DNA of 54,768 nt from Didymodactylos carnosus (GCA_905250885.1 CAJNOQ010000327.1:1-54768), one strand, 5' to 3'. Shown: positions 1 to 13,055, counted from the first letter of the stretch. Made by a program: numbers and translations. The notes: a model not told the origin generated them from the letters alone.

Positions 1-1253
1 ATATATGTAAGAGTGCCTATAGACAGAATTGTTTGTTTATTTTTGAATTAGAATCTAATTCAAAAATTAAAAGAATCTCATTTCATTTTTTGTGTTCTTT
101 TTGGACCAAAAATCTTTTGGCCCATCAACAAAAACTTGGCCCATTTTGCCCATCGTTTTTTTCCGATACAATAGAAGTTTGCCCATTGGACTAAAAATCC
201 TGGTTACGCCGCTGGGCACGCGTTAACACAGTGAATCTGTGCGTACAGCCCACACGTACTCATGTTAGATCTATGTACTCGAATAGGAAAAAAAGGTGCA
301 TTATAACATGGCAAAAATCTCGAATCGATCAAAATTTTTTTTGCGATCAGTTAATTGCTTGCGTGTACTATACAGTTCGTGGATGTTCGGGTTTACGACT
401 GCACCACAATCTGGCTAAAAAGTGCCGGTCTCATCGACTATAGGTAAGGATTTCTTTTGCGAATCTTCATTCAGACGATTAACAAATAAAACGTTTAACA
501 TCTTAGTAAAGCGTGACAGAGTTTATCTTCTCAATCTCATGGGAATTACAGAAACGCTTTGACGACGGTATTACTGTTTTTGTCTTAAATCGAGATAGAT
601 AAGTCCAAATTCCGCTTTGACTTAAGTATGGATTCGAGAGATCTTTGATGGATTCGAATTTCACTTGATTTTTTCGAATCTGATCGTAACTTGCACTTGA
701 GGAAAACAAACTTTTCGGAAAGAAGTTTATTATAACAGAAATAAAGATGTGTGACGATATCATCGAGCTTTCCGAAGTTTATGTAAAGGAAGAAAGAATG
801 GATGTAAAATATACAATACACAAAATGGATGAAAATGATCACAGATATGTATCAGAAATAGGACAGTCCAAGTCCAGATTCGAGAAATCTTTAGATGAAC
901 ATAGACTTGAATTGGATTTAGAAGTATCCGAATTTGTCCATCTCCGATATGGTGCAATGGGACTTGAAAAATGGAAAAAATGTCCGTGAGAAAGTGAAAG
1001 TTTTTCTTTTCAACATAATCACGAATATGGTAAGTGAAGTGAAATATTTTTTGCGTTTCCACTTGACTTCTTTTTTATCAAAAATTATTTTTAACATTCA
1101 TCTGGTTGAAAAAGATTTGAATAGTTTTAAGAATTAAGAAAATAAACTTCACAGCTTGTTGGCTGTGATCAAGACAATAATCGAAGTGAAATTTTTAAAA
1201 AAAAAGCTTTTCGATTTTATTCTACTTTGAAAATTCCAGAACTGTTTTGTGGA
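1..1253. other. Unassigned non-coding stretch
   Basis: No gene is recognisable here. Short open frames at 231-443 and 747-989 have no familiar domain and composition like the surroundings. A near-perfect small palindrome (14-bp arms at 39-52 and 54-67) lies at the start. The sequence around 110-220 repeats the word GGCCCAT/GCCCAT several times and looks like the end of a decayed transposon. Confidence 0.5.
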
Positions 1254-1534
1254 CAAGAATTTAAAAGAGAACGGTTTTCCACTTTTGGAAGAACGGTTCG
1301 CATTTTTTAGAGAACGGATATTTTTTATAGCTGAAAGGAGAACGAATGACCGAAAAGAGAACGGTTACCATTGTTTAGAGTACGGTTTTTGAATTTTTCT
1401 GACGAAATTAAAAATAAAGCATGTGGTATAAACTATGATAACTACAGTAGAGGGGAGTTAGATCTAGACTGTACATGATATGACTGTACAACATTTTCGT
1501 GATGAATTGCATCATCTTTCAACAAAACATAAAG

Positions 1535-1541
1535 TATAAAT
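1535..1541 (+). promoter_or_regulatory. TATA box of the transposon ORF
   Basis: TATAAAT lies 46-52 bp upstream of the ATG at 1587, inside the TIR-bounded element. Its position fits a core promoter for the zinc-finger ORF. Assignment rests on motif and spacing only. Confidence 0.4.
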
Positions 1542-1586
1542 ACGCAGTCAACACAGTCAGTTCGAAATTCAACATAGTCTAAAGTT

Positions 1587-2027
1587 ATGCCGAGACGCGT
1601 TTGGAAAGTAGTCGATAGATTTACAAATAAAGATATGTTAAATGAATTTATTATAAGCAATTCAGTATCAAAATTTCGATCAGAACAAGTCTTGGCTGGT
1701 ATAAAATTATCTTATCGGTGTTCGTCTTACAAAAAATATCCTGATTGCGATTTTCAAGTACAAGCAATTATCAACAGTTCGCAACAAATAACTGTTAGCA
1801 CATCAAGCACTCACAATCATCATAATCGCTTACAATCGACACGCATACTATCACCTGTTCGTAAGATTGTTCAACGAGCCGTGGCAGCTAAATTAACTTA
1901 ATCGCAAGTTCGTTTAGCTATACAAAATGAGCAACCTCAACAAGTATCTCCTGCTCAAATATCTAGTTTATTAAACTATTATCGTTCGTTGACTCGTCCA
2001 TCTATTTATTCTGTCGTAAACAGATAA
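1587..2027 (+). pseudogene. FLYWCH/GCM-like zinc-finger ORF fragment of a transposon, broken by a stop
   Basis: An ATG at 1587 opens a frame of 104 codons that ends at a TAA (1899-1901). The same frame then continues open for another 41 codons to 2025-2027, with similar composition (SQVRLAIQNEQPQQVSP). This points to one ORF carrying a nonsense mutation. The N-terminal part shows YRCSSYKKYPDCDF followed by THNHH, a Cys-x-Cys ... His-x-His arrangement typical of the WRKY-GCM1/FLYWCH fold that binds DNA in MULE-type transposases. No DDE catalytic core is visible inside the element, so it cannot be autonomous. FLYWCH versus FAR1-type finger cannot be decided without a profile search. Confidence 0.55.
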
Positions 2028-2250
2028 CATGTACATTTTACTGATTCGATAATTTGGAAATTCATGATGACTGATGACGGAGACTATCTATATAGGAGAC
2101 TATATCACATATGAATCATACATACAAATTCAAAAACCCGTTCTCCAAACAATGTTAACCGTTCTCCTTTCAGCTATAAAAAATATCCGTTCTCTAAAAA
2201 ACGCAAACCGTTCTTCTAAAAGTGGAAAATCGTTCTCTTTTAAATATTTT

Positions 2251-3096
2251 TCCCTGTTTTGTTCCCATTTTCCATGTGAAACTGAGTAGAACCGAGGAGA
2301 TGCCACCTATGAATCTTGCAAAATCTACCTAATTTTGTTAATTCTAACTTTCGTAATATGGTTTACTTTACATAGAGATTTTTAAAACAGATCAAATTCT
2401 ATTCAGCATTATTATTATCTAATCTATCTAATGTATTATACCATAAGGAGTTTCAAATTTTAGTCCCACAGGAGCTGCTTTCGCCAGATTTTTCGATTCT
2501 TGTACATTTTTTTCCCAACTATTAAATAGTTTATCCAAATAATTTGGAAGTGAACCGACATGGATCGTTCTCACGTTACTATCATCAATGATGATTTAAT
2601 TAGGCCTATTTGGTGTTCAATATACTAGTCAATATTGTTTTATCACTTTCAACACACAAAAATATTTTTAAAATCTAAGAAAATACATGTGTTATTGTTT
2701 GAATCATAAAGAGGATCCTGAATTAACGATAACAACACCAAGAATCATTATTATTCTTGAAACAAGTTATTACATCAACAATCAATCGGTATGGTAATTG
2801 TATTAAACAAAATAACATCACAATTAAAATCTTTGTTACAATAACAAAGAAAAATTGAAATAATAGACTCCTTCTCTACACTCTCTTTCAAACAGATTTT
2901 AAAATACGAATCAAATTGACTATTTTATACTATTGGACAGCGTCAGTACAATAAAGAACATTTGAAATATGCACAAATTCTTAGTTTTAGCTTTGTAAAA
3001 ATATTCTAGTATAGTAGACACTGTCTGAAATCAATGGACATCATCTCTTGATCTGATATTGTCGAGAAATTTTTTAATTGCCTTTGTACACTCTGG
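2251..3096. other. Non-coding gap
   Basis: No ORF or RNA gene is recognisable. The right part lies just downstream of the minus-strand membrane-protein gene and probably includes its 3' untranslated region. Confidence 0.5.
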
Positions 3097-3913
3097 TCAT
3101 ACTATTGTACTATTATTTTCCGATATTCTGAATATTTTTCGAGTACATTGTCGAAGTTCACATTTTCCAAATAACTTTTGTTTTTCAACATACCATTTTC
3201 CATAAAATTGTTTTGTTATAGTATCCCAATATAGTTGAACTTCAATTTTATAATCGCTTGGTGTTCGTTGATAATTATTTTCTTCTTCATATAAAATTTC
3301 TTCATTATCACGAGCTAGTTTAATATAAGTAACAGTAAGAGCCATTCTTAAATTTACAGATGAATAGACACCGTTTATTTTATATTGTCCAATGTTATCA
3401 TCACCTTGACCTAATAATATTTTTCGCCCTTTAATAAATTTTAGCCTATACTTTGGCAATTTTATCCATTGTCCTCTCGTATTTTTATATCGTCCTGACC
3501 ATACACCCGTCTGAAATATTTCTTCTTCATTATCATTTGTATAAACAATTGTTTTCATTTTAATATAGTTACGATGTGTTAACAATGGTTTATATTTCAC
3601 AGGATGTTGTTTACGTTCTAAAACAATAAATAAAAAGACAATTATCATTTCTAGAATTAAAATAAAATTTAGTACTCTTACTTATACAGCATTCACAAAA
3701 AATCCAAATAAAAATAATAATAAGAATTATCAATGCAAATGATACATATGTGATATTATTTCGAATATCACATGATCTGTCTATACAATCAGAAATATGA
3801 TGAGAAGGTTGTTGATATTGAAGATTGGTTGAAGCATAATATCCCCTAGATAATACATATGTACAAAATTGAAAAAGAATAGAAATTAATAACAATAAAC
3901 AATTTATCATCAA
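3097..3913 (-). CDS. Single-pass membrane protein of unknown function (two exons, 250 aa)
   Basis: Two minus-strand frames join cleanly. Exon 1 is 3913-3682 and exon 2 is 3617-3097, with a 64-bp GT-AG intron (donor GTAAGAG, acceptor GTTTTAG, phase 1), giving 250 residues. The N-terminus is a signal-peptide-like hydrophobic stretch (residues about 3-20). A short extracellular segment with two cysteines (CIDRSC) follows, then a strong transmembrane helix (about residues 55-72) capped by a CECC cluster. The remaining 170 or so residues are predicted cytosolic, rich in Tyr, Lys and Glu. They contain a WSGRY motif and alternating hydrophobic strands resembling a beta-rich domain. I do not recognise the family. 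There is no related neighbour, and the intron size matches the other genes here, which supports it as a real host gene. Confidence 0.65.
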
Positions 3914-6302
3914 TAGTCAAGAAATGTCTTAATTAATATCTAAAAAAAAGTAGACTAAAATAAACAAAATATCTGTTAAACTAACTATAAAAATGCATGA
4001 AATTAAAAACGCAAAATTTAAAACAATCATGTGCTAAATTTAGTCACAAGCTTTAATCCTTATAACGAACAAAAGAATTGCTCATGATATCAAATTCATC
4101 AAAAAAACTTATCTTTCAAAAAAGATTCGTTTCCTGTAGTAGAAAAAAAAACAACTGTTAGAAATTAATTACTAAATAAGAATATTTAGTCTTTCCGTGT
4201 TTATGATGTACCACTACAACTACTTTTCTGCCTCTTTTTCTTCTATGTCATCTTCTCGTAATAGCAACGATTCATCTATCATCATCATCAGCTCTTTTTT
4301 TCCTTCTATTTTCCTATTAAACAATGGAGAAAAAGTAATTATTTTTGTTTTTGATAAGAAACACTAAGGTAGACGACGTAGCAATCATAAATGAATTTCA
4401 ATAATCATACATGTAGATAAAACAAGGCTATAGTGAACACTAAAATCAGGTACATCAGAACAGTTACGACACATTATAAAAATTGCAAATGTTGCTTGCA
4501 GCAACAAATTTTTAAGGCTACCGCTACTAGTGAAAGGTTCTGACAAGCTTTCTAAGAGATATATCAGTTTTGAGTAGCGCAATACCATTCTGTATCTGAC
4601 AATCTTCGAAGATGATCAACCATCTCTTCACTAATCGTCAACTACACGTCTAGATAGAAGGCTTGCCTGATCGTATACTATCTTTCTGACAAGCTAGACG
4701 AACTATACTGTGTGTCACAATGTAGAAGTATGCTATTGAATGAATGATCCGAGACACATTGACATCAATAATATGTCCAAAATTATTGTATACCATCGAG
4801 ATTTAAGCATAGTAACTTTGAGATGTGCGGCGAATAACATAATCGTTAATATATGCTGCGCTACAAATGTACAAATGTTAGAAAATAAATATATTAGATT
4901 GAAATTTTCAATTGATTTTGATAGATTTTAAGTGAGATATGAAATTTTTGATTGTTGGTAGAAATTAAGGTGAACTTACGCCTTCTTGCCCAATTATTGA
5001 TGAATTTTTTAATACTTTGAAAGACATGATACTATATAAATAGATTCAAGTATGTGATTTCTCTCTTTGTGTTTGTAATGTTTGAAGTGACAAACACATA
5101 TTCTTCTTTGAAAAGTGATTATGTGCTTGATTTCTTACTTCAATATGAATGCCATTAAGCATCATGTTGAACGTGCTTTTCTTTTTACGAAATGTTATAT
5201 AGTAAGCTCAATAGGTTTAAAATTGAAAGAATGCGATTTTCTCATAAAAATACATATGGCAAAAGCTAACATCGAATAATCATGTATCTCAAGGATTTTG
5301 TATATCAAGTAACTTACCGTAGTGAAACATAGTTTTTATCTTATTAATTTTGAAATCAAACATTATCTAGGTCACAGAAACACATATGATTAGTCCATGA
5401 ATGATGTATTATCAAAGTCAGAGCTTGTTATTTGATTGACTTTGCGTCTTTTTCTTGACAATTACGCGCTTGACAAGTTTGTTGCTTTTCTGTTTTACTT
5501 TATCTATACGTTTTTAACTAGAGAAATTACACAACTATATCTAATTCGATGAGTAAAAAAACAGACTTCTTATCTTATGCATGCATCACATTTTTAAACT
5601 GTATTATATAAAAATAAATAAGAAAAATTGACTTCTAAATAATTTCCCTTTCAAAACAGATATTTATTAGGTGTGTTGTATGTGTCAAAAGAAATATGTA
5701 GTTTTATGTTTCCAACTTAGATGGTTACATATATATTCACTTCTATTAATCAATATTCCCCATACACTTTTCTCTGCCACTTTGATATTTCCTTAAAAAC
5801 TCCATTACTGATTTAATAACGATTACTCAATTAACGCTAAAAAACTTAAAAATTAATTTAAAAACTCATACTGAAACTAGAAACTTACCAAATATCACTT
5901 AGTTTTTATGTAGAATTTATAAAAATAAACAAAAATATCAAATGCTTGTCACAGAATGCTTGTCGATATTCACAGAATGCTTGTCGATATTGACGTTGAT
6001 CTGATTTCTGAGACTATTCTGATACACACCGTTCGTTCTATTTTAATTTCTCTACTACTCTTTCTCTTGGAGACACATTATTCTGTTTTCTATGAAGATA
6101 AAATAGCTTTTACATAAAATCTTTTTCTTCCAGAGAGTTCAATAATTTCAACATCGTTTTCAAAATCTATTTCAGTAGAAATCATTAACGTATCGGCACA
6201 AAAAGCCTATCTTTTGACAACGAGGTTATGCTAAATGTCATTTAATATGATATTTAATTGTGTATATCATCGAAACAAAAAAAATTAAGTTATTTGTGAG
6301 TT
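3914..6302. other. Non-coding gap with a short tandem duplication
   Basis: No credible coding exon is seen on either strand; the short frames at 4385-4588 and 4740-4931 lack domains. A 21-bp unit (ACAGAATGCTTGTCGATATTC) is tandemly duplicated at 5951-5992. Confidence 0.5.
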
Positions 6303-6541
6303 GCTGAAAAGTGCTTTTTCGTATTCAGCACGCTCGATAACCCGGAAGATTTTCTATTTTTGGCGAGGGGTACTTTCAAAAGTTTAGGAAAAATTTTCAA
6401 ACTAATATTATTGTTTCATGGAAACTTTTTACATCATTTCGTTTGAAAATTTTTCCTAAACTTTTGGAAGTACCCCTCGCCAAAAACAGAAAATCTTCTG
6501 GGTTATCGGGTGTGCTGAATACAAAAAAAACACTTTTCAGC
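6303..6541. repeat. Foldback element (long hairpin, about 100-bp arms)
   Basis: Bases 6303-6401 and 6441-6541 are inverted copies that would pair along nearly their full length around a 39-bp loop. The outer ends read GCTGAAAAGTG and its complement. The arm contains GGCGAGGGGTACTTTC on one side and its complement on the other. A diverged partial copy of the right arm lies at 26941-26995, so this is a repeat family, probably a MITE. Confidence 0.8.
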
Positions 6542-8784
6542 ACCTCAAAACCAACTTTAGTTTTTTTCCGGTGATATACTTTCAGGGATCCTAGATCGTC
6601 TGATTTTAGCAGAAAAAATCTTATTTTGAGACTTTTTTCTGTCTCGTTTCTTATTTAGAATCTTTGTTTGATATTGAACGAAAATTTGATTTATAATTTT
6701 TTTTTCTAAAATTTTTTATGTACAACTAACCATTTCGGTATGAGAACAAACAACTTTCTGATTTTTTTTCTGATTTCCAATTTGTTTTTCTGATTTTTGT
6801 CTGATTTTGAACTTTTTTTTCTCATTTCCGTCTTTTCGATCTGAGATCCCTGTATACTTTATTAAAAAAGTCAAAATAAGCGGATTACAAGTACTTAAAT
6901 TTTGACGTCTTGCTTCTCCCATAAAGTAACAAAAAAAAAAGTTTTTTTCTAGTTAATTGTATAATGAATAATAGTTAGAAATTGTCAAATCATACATGAT
7001 ACCGATGGGTGATTGATTGATTACACCGCTAAATTCAGTTCTTAGAATAGCTGCAAGAGTCATAATGAATGACTATATCTTCTCAAGTTTAAGTTCAATT
7101 TAATAAAAAAAATTGAAGTTGTCGAATTTACTGAAGAGAAGAAAAGTATTAATGTACTAAGCAGTAGTGTATCCTGAATACATCGCAAAGCTGATCAACA
7201 ACTATACTCAGCCATCGGTCAACGAAATGAGAAAAGCTGCCGCCAACAGAGAGAATTGGGCTAAGATTATTGTCGTCTGCAAACCCAGATTGTTCGCAGC
7301 CGAATGATGATGATGATGAAGTAAAGTATTTAAAGCTATGGAATTTCATAAAAATGATGATTGATAGCAGTACGCTTTCATATTTCCACTTAATCAAACT
7401 TTTGATAACAAGATTCTCTGAGAGACACAATAATCATTGTCGATGGCAGATAGCTAGTAGAATTAAAAGTTCATTGAAATCTTTCTTTCTTGTCAAAACG
7501 TGCATCAATTGTAATAGCCTCTTACGTGCTGTTACTTCTTCTTTTTCTATCAGTGCTTTTAAATACGAGCTTAGAAAATATTTGAAGATTGACTAACTAA
7601 TGCAAGAATTTCTTACCTTTTTCTCTTTTTCATATTAATTTGTCTATTTTTTACCCCTTTCTGCTTCTTTTTTTCTCTTCTTCATGGTGACATATACTTA
7701 CAAACCTTCGGCTTTTAATTGTGAGGCTTTATCTAATTACAAAATAAACGTCATTTGAATTGGATTGAATTGATTAAATAAATTATACGGTAAACAAGAT
7801 CGACAATAGTAATTAATATAATGGAAATTAGAGACAATGACAAATTTCATCCATCGTTTTGTTTGCTCACACATATAGTATACAATTTCTACTGTTTTTT
7901 CAGAAATTTGCAAATCACGATACGGCTTCGCGATTCCAGCACGATCGTAGTGTAATATACACGATTCCTATGTGTCAAGGATACAAGAATTGCCCGTGAA
8001 TCGTGAATTTAGTGTGATCAGTTCGGACAATCACAAAATCACCATCATAAAATAAGACTCTCCTTTCAAGTCTGCGATCGTGTCATGTATGCTTAATGCA
8101 AATATTATCATGGCTCATGGAATAATAAGAAAGTTGACTTAGAAGACCAATGAAATTTATTTTATTATTGAGTCTGTTGTTTCATCGTGCTAAGTGTATT
8201 TAGTCATTTTCGACTCTCAAAAGAAAACGCATGGGTGTGAGAAGGCTTTCTGAAATAGTCCTACCTATTCAACGTGTTTCTGCTCTCATAGTGGTGTTGC
8301 TGAATTTGGCACTAGGTTTAGCTCCAAGGAAAATGATCGTGAATTATTTTTGAAGACAACCATGAGGCATGGTTTTGTGAACAAAGCTAAAACAAAGGCT
8401 ACCCTCACTTCAAGTGGTGTACTACTCTTTTTTTCACCTTATTACAGAATGAAGATCTAAAGTTGGGCTCACGTCAATTTTATCCTAAACTGATAAATTT
8501 TTGTTCAGACTGATTTGGCAAAGTGTTGGATGCAGTTTCCCATAGGCCGAGTTTTCGATTATGAGTAATTTTCCGCTTCCACCTCTGCCTTTCTACCTCT
8601 GCCACTTAGTAAATTTCCGTCTCCGCCCAAAATATAAAATTTATTTCTGTTCTAATAATTTTTGACCTAGAAAAATAGCATTTTTATGATCACACAAAAT
8701 TAGACAAACATACTAATACAAGAAAAAGTTGATTCAAGCTTGAATAATCGTAATTATATAAGAATATGCGTATAACCAAAAACG
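6542..8784. other. Non-coding gap
   Basis: Contains a low-complexity T-rich stretch with repeated TCTGATTTT words (about 6750-6830) and a doubtful open frame at 7270-7596 without recognisable domains. No RNA gene or clear transposon boundary was found. Confidence 0.45.
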
Positions 8785-8940
8785 GGATTGACGGAAAACG
8801 TCGAAAAGAAAAATGTCATTAAAAAAAGAGGAAAACGTCAAGAGTAAAATGTAGAAGAGCAAAATGCCGAAAAGGCAAACGTCGAAAGCGGATAATGGGA
8901 AGATGGAAAATATCGAAAGGAAAACACCGAAAGGAGAAGA
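8785..8940. repeat. Degenerate minisatellite, unit about 15-17 bp
   Basis: The words GGAAAACGTCGAAAAG, GAAAACGTCAAGAG, AAAATGCCGAAAAGG, AAACGTCGAAAGCGG and variants follow each other for about 150 bp. This purine-rich array explains the long minus-strand open frame through the region (8734-9063), which is rich in Phe, Leu and Ser and should not be taken as a gene. Confidence 0.6.
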
Positions 8941-9800
8941 TTCGTTTATGTTTCTTGAAAATAACTGAAAGAGATATTTTATTAAATCACGTACAGAAAG
9001 AGAGTAAAAGAGGAATGATAAGGCCAATAGACAGGTATAACATTTGACGAAAATAAACGTCACCTACCTACAGTAAAATTTTCATCCTGATCGAACAGAA
9101 TTTTAAGGGAGTCGTAGTAAAGTCATGTTGGGCTGACTGATTAAAACCACGTTTTTGAGAGAAACGTAAAACAATATTAATGTACTATTTTCACTAGTAC
9201 ACTCCATTTTCTTAGTTGCACATTAGTTAATCTCTAGATTATCGGTAATCCTTTAATCTTTTCTAATGGACATGTGCAGGACAATATACATGCAAGTGTT
9301 ATCAATTTTTCGAATAATGAGGAAGAGGGTGTTCTTGAGAGGTTACAGTACATAATGCTTAATCAAACATCTGAACATAGTTACAGAAACTATTAAAAAT
9401 ACAATCAAAATGTTTAATATTTTTTATATAATTACTCAATTACCTACCTTTTCTTGGTGTTAATCGTCTATGAGTAATTAATAATATCACCCGAATGATG
9501 TTACCAAAAACTAATAGTAATATATACCTGTAACAACAACACCATCTTCACTATACTAGTGGTGTTCATCCTGCCGGATAAAAAGTTCAACTTCAGTTTC
9601 AAACTTCAGTAGAGCTATAACGAGTGTTAGATGACCAATCAATATTAATACTTACTGAAGTTAAATGGACTGACTGTCTTATCCGTTTAGAAAAAATAAA
9701 TTCGTCGAAATCATCAATATTGAAAAAAAAATGAACAGTGATGCGCGCGCTCGATTTTATTCCTTGACTAGTTCGGCACGAAATTTTGAAATTAGCAACA
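8941..9800. other. Non-coding gap upstream of the C2 gene
   Basis: No coding exon recognised. The last few hundred bases should contain the promoter and 5' untranslated region of the double-C2 gene, but no convincing core element stands out. Confidence 0.4.
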
Positions 9801-12425
9801 ATGTTGTGTAATTCAGAATGTTTAACATCTAGATGGCTATGTGATATTGGTTGTTCTTATCATCATCATTATCGTCGTTGGTGGCTCCTTTTAGGAGCTC
9901 TATTATTTGGATTATTTCTATTGTATATTCTATCTCGACCAGGTTATGTACGTTTGACATCGAGAGCTTACGAACTATTAAAACCACATCCACAAATCAT
10001 GACGACAACAACCAAACAATCGAACATGAATTATCAGTAATTCAAATATAAAAATTTTGTTGTTCTAATTTACTCTGCTGTTTCATAAAAATACTACTTG
10101 CCTTGCCAACTATCACCGTATGTATGCATAATAAAACGGTTCTCCGTTTTTAGACAATGTTACCAATCCTCGAGTCCTTCATCGTTAGCTAATCAACGTT
10201 ATAAATTACAATATCCAGCGTCATCAGGCACTATGGATTCCAAATTACAGACAAATTCATCATTCAATTTCTGTGGAAATTATAATAATTATCAACCCGT
10301 TTGTTCTACTTCTGATTCACCATGTTCTGCTCCACATGATCAATTTCTGAATAATTTTTCACAAGAATCAACAGAAAACCTTAGTTATGATACTCAAGCT
10401 GTAGCGAAACTTTCGCTCATTAAGAACAGCAAAAAACTAAATCAATATCCACTGCATTCAGATTCATTTACCAATCACAAACAATTGGCTCCCGACAAAG
10501 CTAAAGCTAAGAACGGTAGTTGACTATTGTCAAGTTAAAAGCGGCATATGTTCTGCATCTTTTATAAATTTCTCTAGTGGAGCTTTTTTTTCTCCTGTGC
10601 ATGAGATGAGTAGATATCAATCCTTGCTTCCATTCATGTGAGATTCTTAGTCGTGCAAAACGTGTGAGGTATCTCCTTAATAATTTCCACCTTACGAACA
10701 TGAAACGGAAACGAAAATGTTGCATAAATAAGAAATGTCTCCTCACCACACGATTTTTATCTGGTAAAAGTCATGCGCTTGGGTAAAAAGGTTTTACTAG
10801 GGTTGCTTTTAGCTCATTTTTATGATAAAAATTGCAATCAATCTTACGCCAGTGAACATCCAGTCGCTCGTAGTTCATCGTGTCATGCCAACAATAATAA
10901 AGATGTGCCAATTACACTTCCGCTTGACATTGACAAATGCGACTGGACAGAAACACGTACACCAGCACTAGTAAATTATCCAGATTTAATCACCGTTCAA
11001 CATTGTAAAGAGCAAAAAGAAAGACGTGAATCAAGATGTTTACCAGAAGCTGTTGAAAAATTAATTCAAAAAGGTTTTGGAGAATCCGAACCGTATCCAT
11101 GTCCTAATTTGGGTGAATGGGTTTTCATTACTATTGTAAATCTTACCATGAAACTTATATGTACGTGTGCATTTCCTTTAGGTCGTTTATGGTTTTTTCT
11201 TGAATATAATCCCTACATGCGTTTACTCTATTTAACAATATTGAAAGCTCGATGTTTGCGTTCTTTGTCGAATACCAACTACACAAGGGAGCCAACAACT
11301 TTCGTTCGAGCCGAGATAATACCAACTTTGAACAAAGCGTATGTCACAGATATTGTGAAGGATACATCAAATCCAAATTATAATTCGGAAACGCAGTTTT
11401 CAATTAACTTGGTAGAATTTAAAGAAAATGTTCTGAAATTAACTGTACATGAAATTGATCGAGATGTTTTCGAAACCCCAATTGGAAGTGTTTATTATCC
11501 TCTCGATCATTTGATAATGGCACAACGACCGAAAGGACATGCCATTTGGCGAAATCTTGTTCCAGGAATGTTTTTGGCTTATCGTTGTCATGATGGATCA
11601 ACTGAAGTTTTTTTTATCTCATTTTAGAATATGGTGATCCATCGGCAATTGGTCTCATTCAAATTCGTTCTACGGTCTGGTACACATTGGATGAACAAAT
11701 GTTGAATGTTTACATCCATAGTCTTCGCTCAACTGGAAATGTCCCTTACCTATTTCATGTCTATGTTCATATTACTGTTGCTGTTGATGAATTTCCCGTT
11801 ATACCACAAGAACACATTGAATCATCGCAGTTAAAACAACCATTTTTGTACGAAAAATGTGGACCTATCGTTAACATTGAGCAAACTGAAACAGCCTATG
11901 ACCAATTATTTCGATTTGTTATTTTCAAAGATGAATTTAATCGTCTAACAGTGCTCATTGATGTTTATAAACGAAATGCAAAAGAAGATATTTGTGAAGA
12001 TAAATTAATTGGTAAAAGTGCTAAATCTGAAAAATCGTATTTAGTAGAATTTTTTTGCTATTTTAGGTCGAACAGTTCTGGTAAGTGACTCTGTTATCAA
12101 ACAGCAGTTCATCGAACAAACAGGGTCGACAAGAATACGTCCCGAAAAACAGTACGGTGGATTAGAAGGAGAAGTGAGGCCATCTCCCTTTGAACAATCG
12201 TTTTCTCCGACAGGCTATGAACACATTTCACCAGACCAGATTCACATCGAAGATAAGTCAAATTCACCACCAATATTTAATGAAGTTACAGACATAGGTG
12301 GTGGTGGAGCCTCAAGAAAAAAGCGAAAGAAAAAAGTTTATAGAAGTAAACGAATACAGCAAAAATATGAGACAAACGATGGTATTGCTAAGGTGGATGG
12401 TGATGTCGTTCTCAGAAAACATTAA
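9801..12425 (+). CDS. Synaptotagmin-like double-C2 membrane protein (5 exons, 703 aa)
   Basis: Exons 9801-10036, 10154-10515, 10813-11583, 11628-12011 and 12067-12425 join in frame to exactly 704 codons. The N-terminus carries one transmembrane helix (about residues 27-44, WWLLLGALLFGLFLLYIL) after a Cys-rich start. A long Ser/Asn-rich linker follows. C2A spans about 320-440; it opens with GRLWFFLEYN, continues with LTILKARCL, and has the DTSNPNYN and IGSV motifs of synaptotagmins. C2B spans about 462-600, ending LIGRTVL. The tail is strongly basic (RKKRKKKVYRSKR). In C2A the loop-1 acidic residues are missing and loop 3 keeps only part of the Asp set, so calcium binding is doubtful. Order TM-C2A-C2B implies a vesicle or plasma-membrane trafficking role. 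The 44-bp third intron has a weak donor (GTTGTC) and is the least certain junction; intron 2 has two in-frame acceptors 12 bp apart. Confidence 0.75.
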
Positions 12426-13055
12426 ATGATTTGAACAACAATCATTGTGAAACTGATCTCGTTTATGAAAAAAATGAATGAAAGTGTTATATTGCCACGT
12501 GCTATAGATTTCAAAATAGTAAAGTTTCAACAATTAAGCAATAGTTAATGAGCGAACCGAAGACGTAATGAAACATATTTTTGTACGTATTACTGAAGTA
12601 TTCATACATAAATGGATTATAGAAAACTACATGAAATAGAGGCAAAAAAATGGATAATACATGGCAATTCCATCTAAGGATCAATTTTTTCGTGAACCTA
12701 TAGAATTGGGGAACGTCTTATTTTTTAAGTTAAACACTGTTGAAATGACAATCAGGCGAAGTTCAACAGATGATTCAATTAAGAAACGGAATATATCAAA
12801 AGATAACCACTTTTTACTAAAGTGTGTAGATTACGTGAACTATGAATTTTACAAATCGCATCAAAATCACACAGAAGTTGACCGTCATGTGGAATGGCCC
12901 TTCACCGAGGTCAGAAAGCAAATAATACATGATGCAAAAATCGTTTACTTTAAAATATAGCTTTTTCGTACAGATAAGTTCAAGTGCTGGCAGATGAGAC
13001 ATGCGTTAGAATCATTCCCATTATCTATCAATTAGTATGTAAAATATCTTTTTGC
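12426..13055. other. Non-coding gap
   Basis: 3' flank of the double-C2 gene. An open frame at 12661-12960 encodes 99 residues without a recognisable domain; I do not call it a gene. Confidence 0.4.

Larger units (their letters stand above)
1254..2250. mobile_element. MULE-like DNA transposon, about 1 kb, with long motif-rich TIRs
   Basis: The left terminal region (about 1259-1392) and the right one (about 2128-2247) are inverted copies of each other. Each is made of repeated units around the word AGAACGGTT (or its complement AACCGTTCT) separated by 15-25 bp. The left arm has one more unit than the right, so the arms differ by an insertion or deletion. Between them lies a broken ORF encoding a cysteine/histidine zinc-finger-like domain of the kind found in MULE-type transposases. 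Long TIRs plus such a domain suggest a non-autonomous or decayed Mutator-like element. Exact ends and the target duplication could not be fixed by eye. Confidence 0.65.

Noticed and set aside
8734-9063. 109-codon minus-strand frame rich in Phe/Leu/Ser resembling a membrane protein
   Set aside because: It is produced by a degenerate purine-rich minisatellite on the other strand.
12661-12960. 99-codon plus-strand frame
   Set aside because: No recognised domain and no supporting context.
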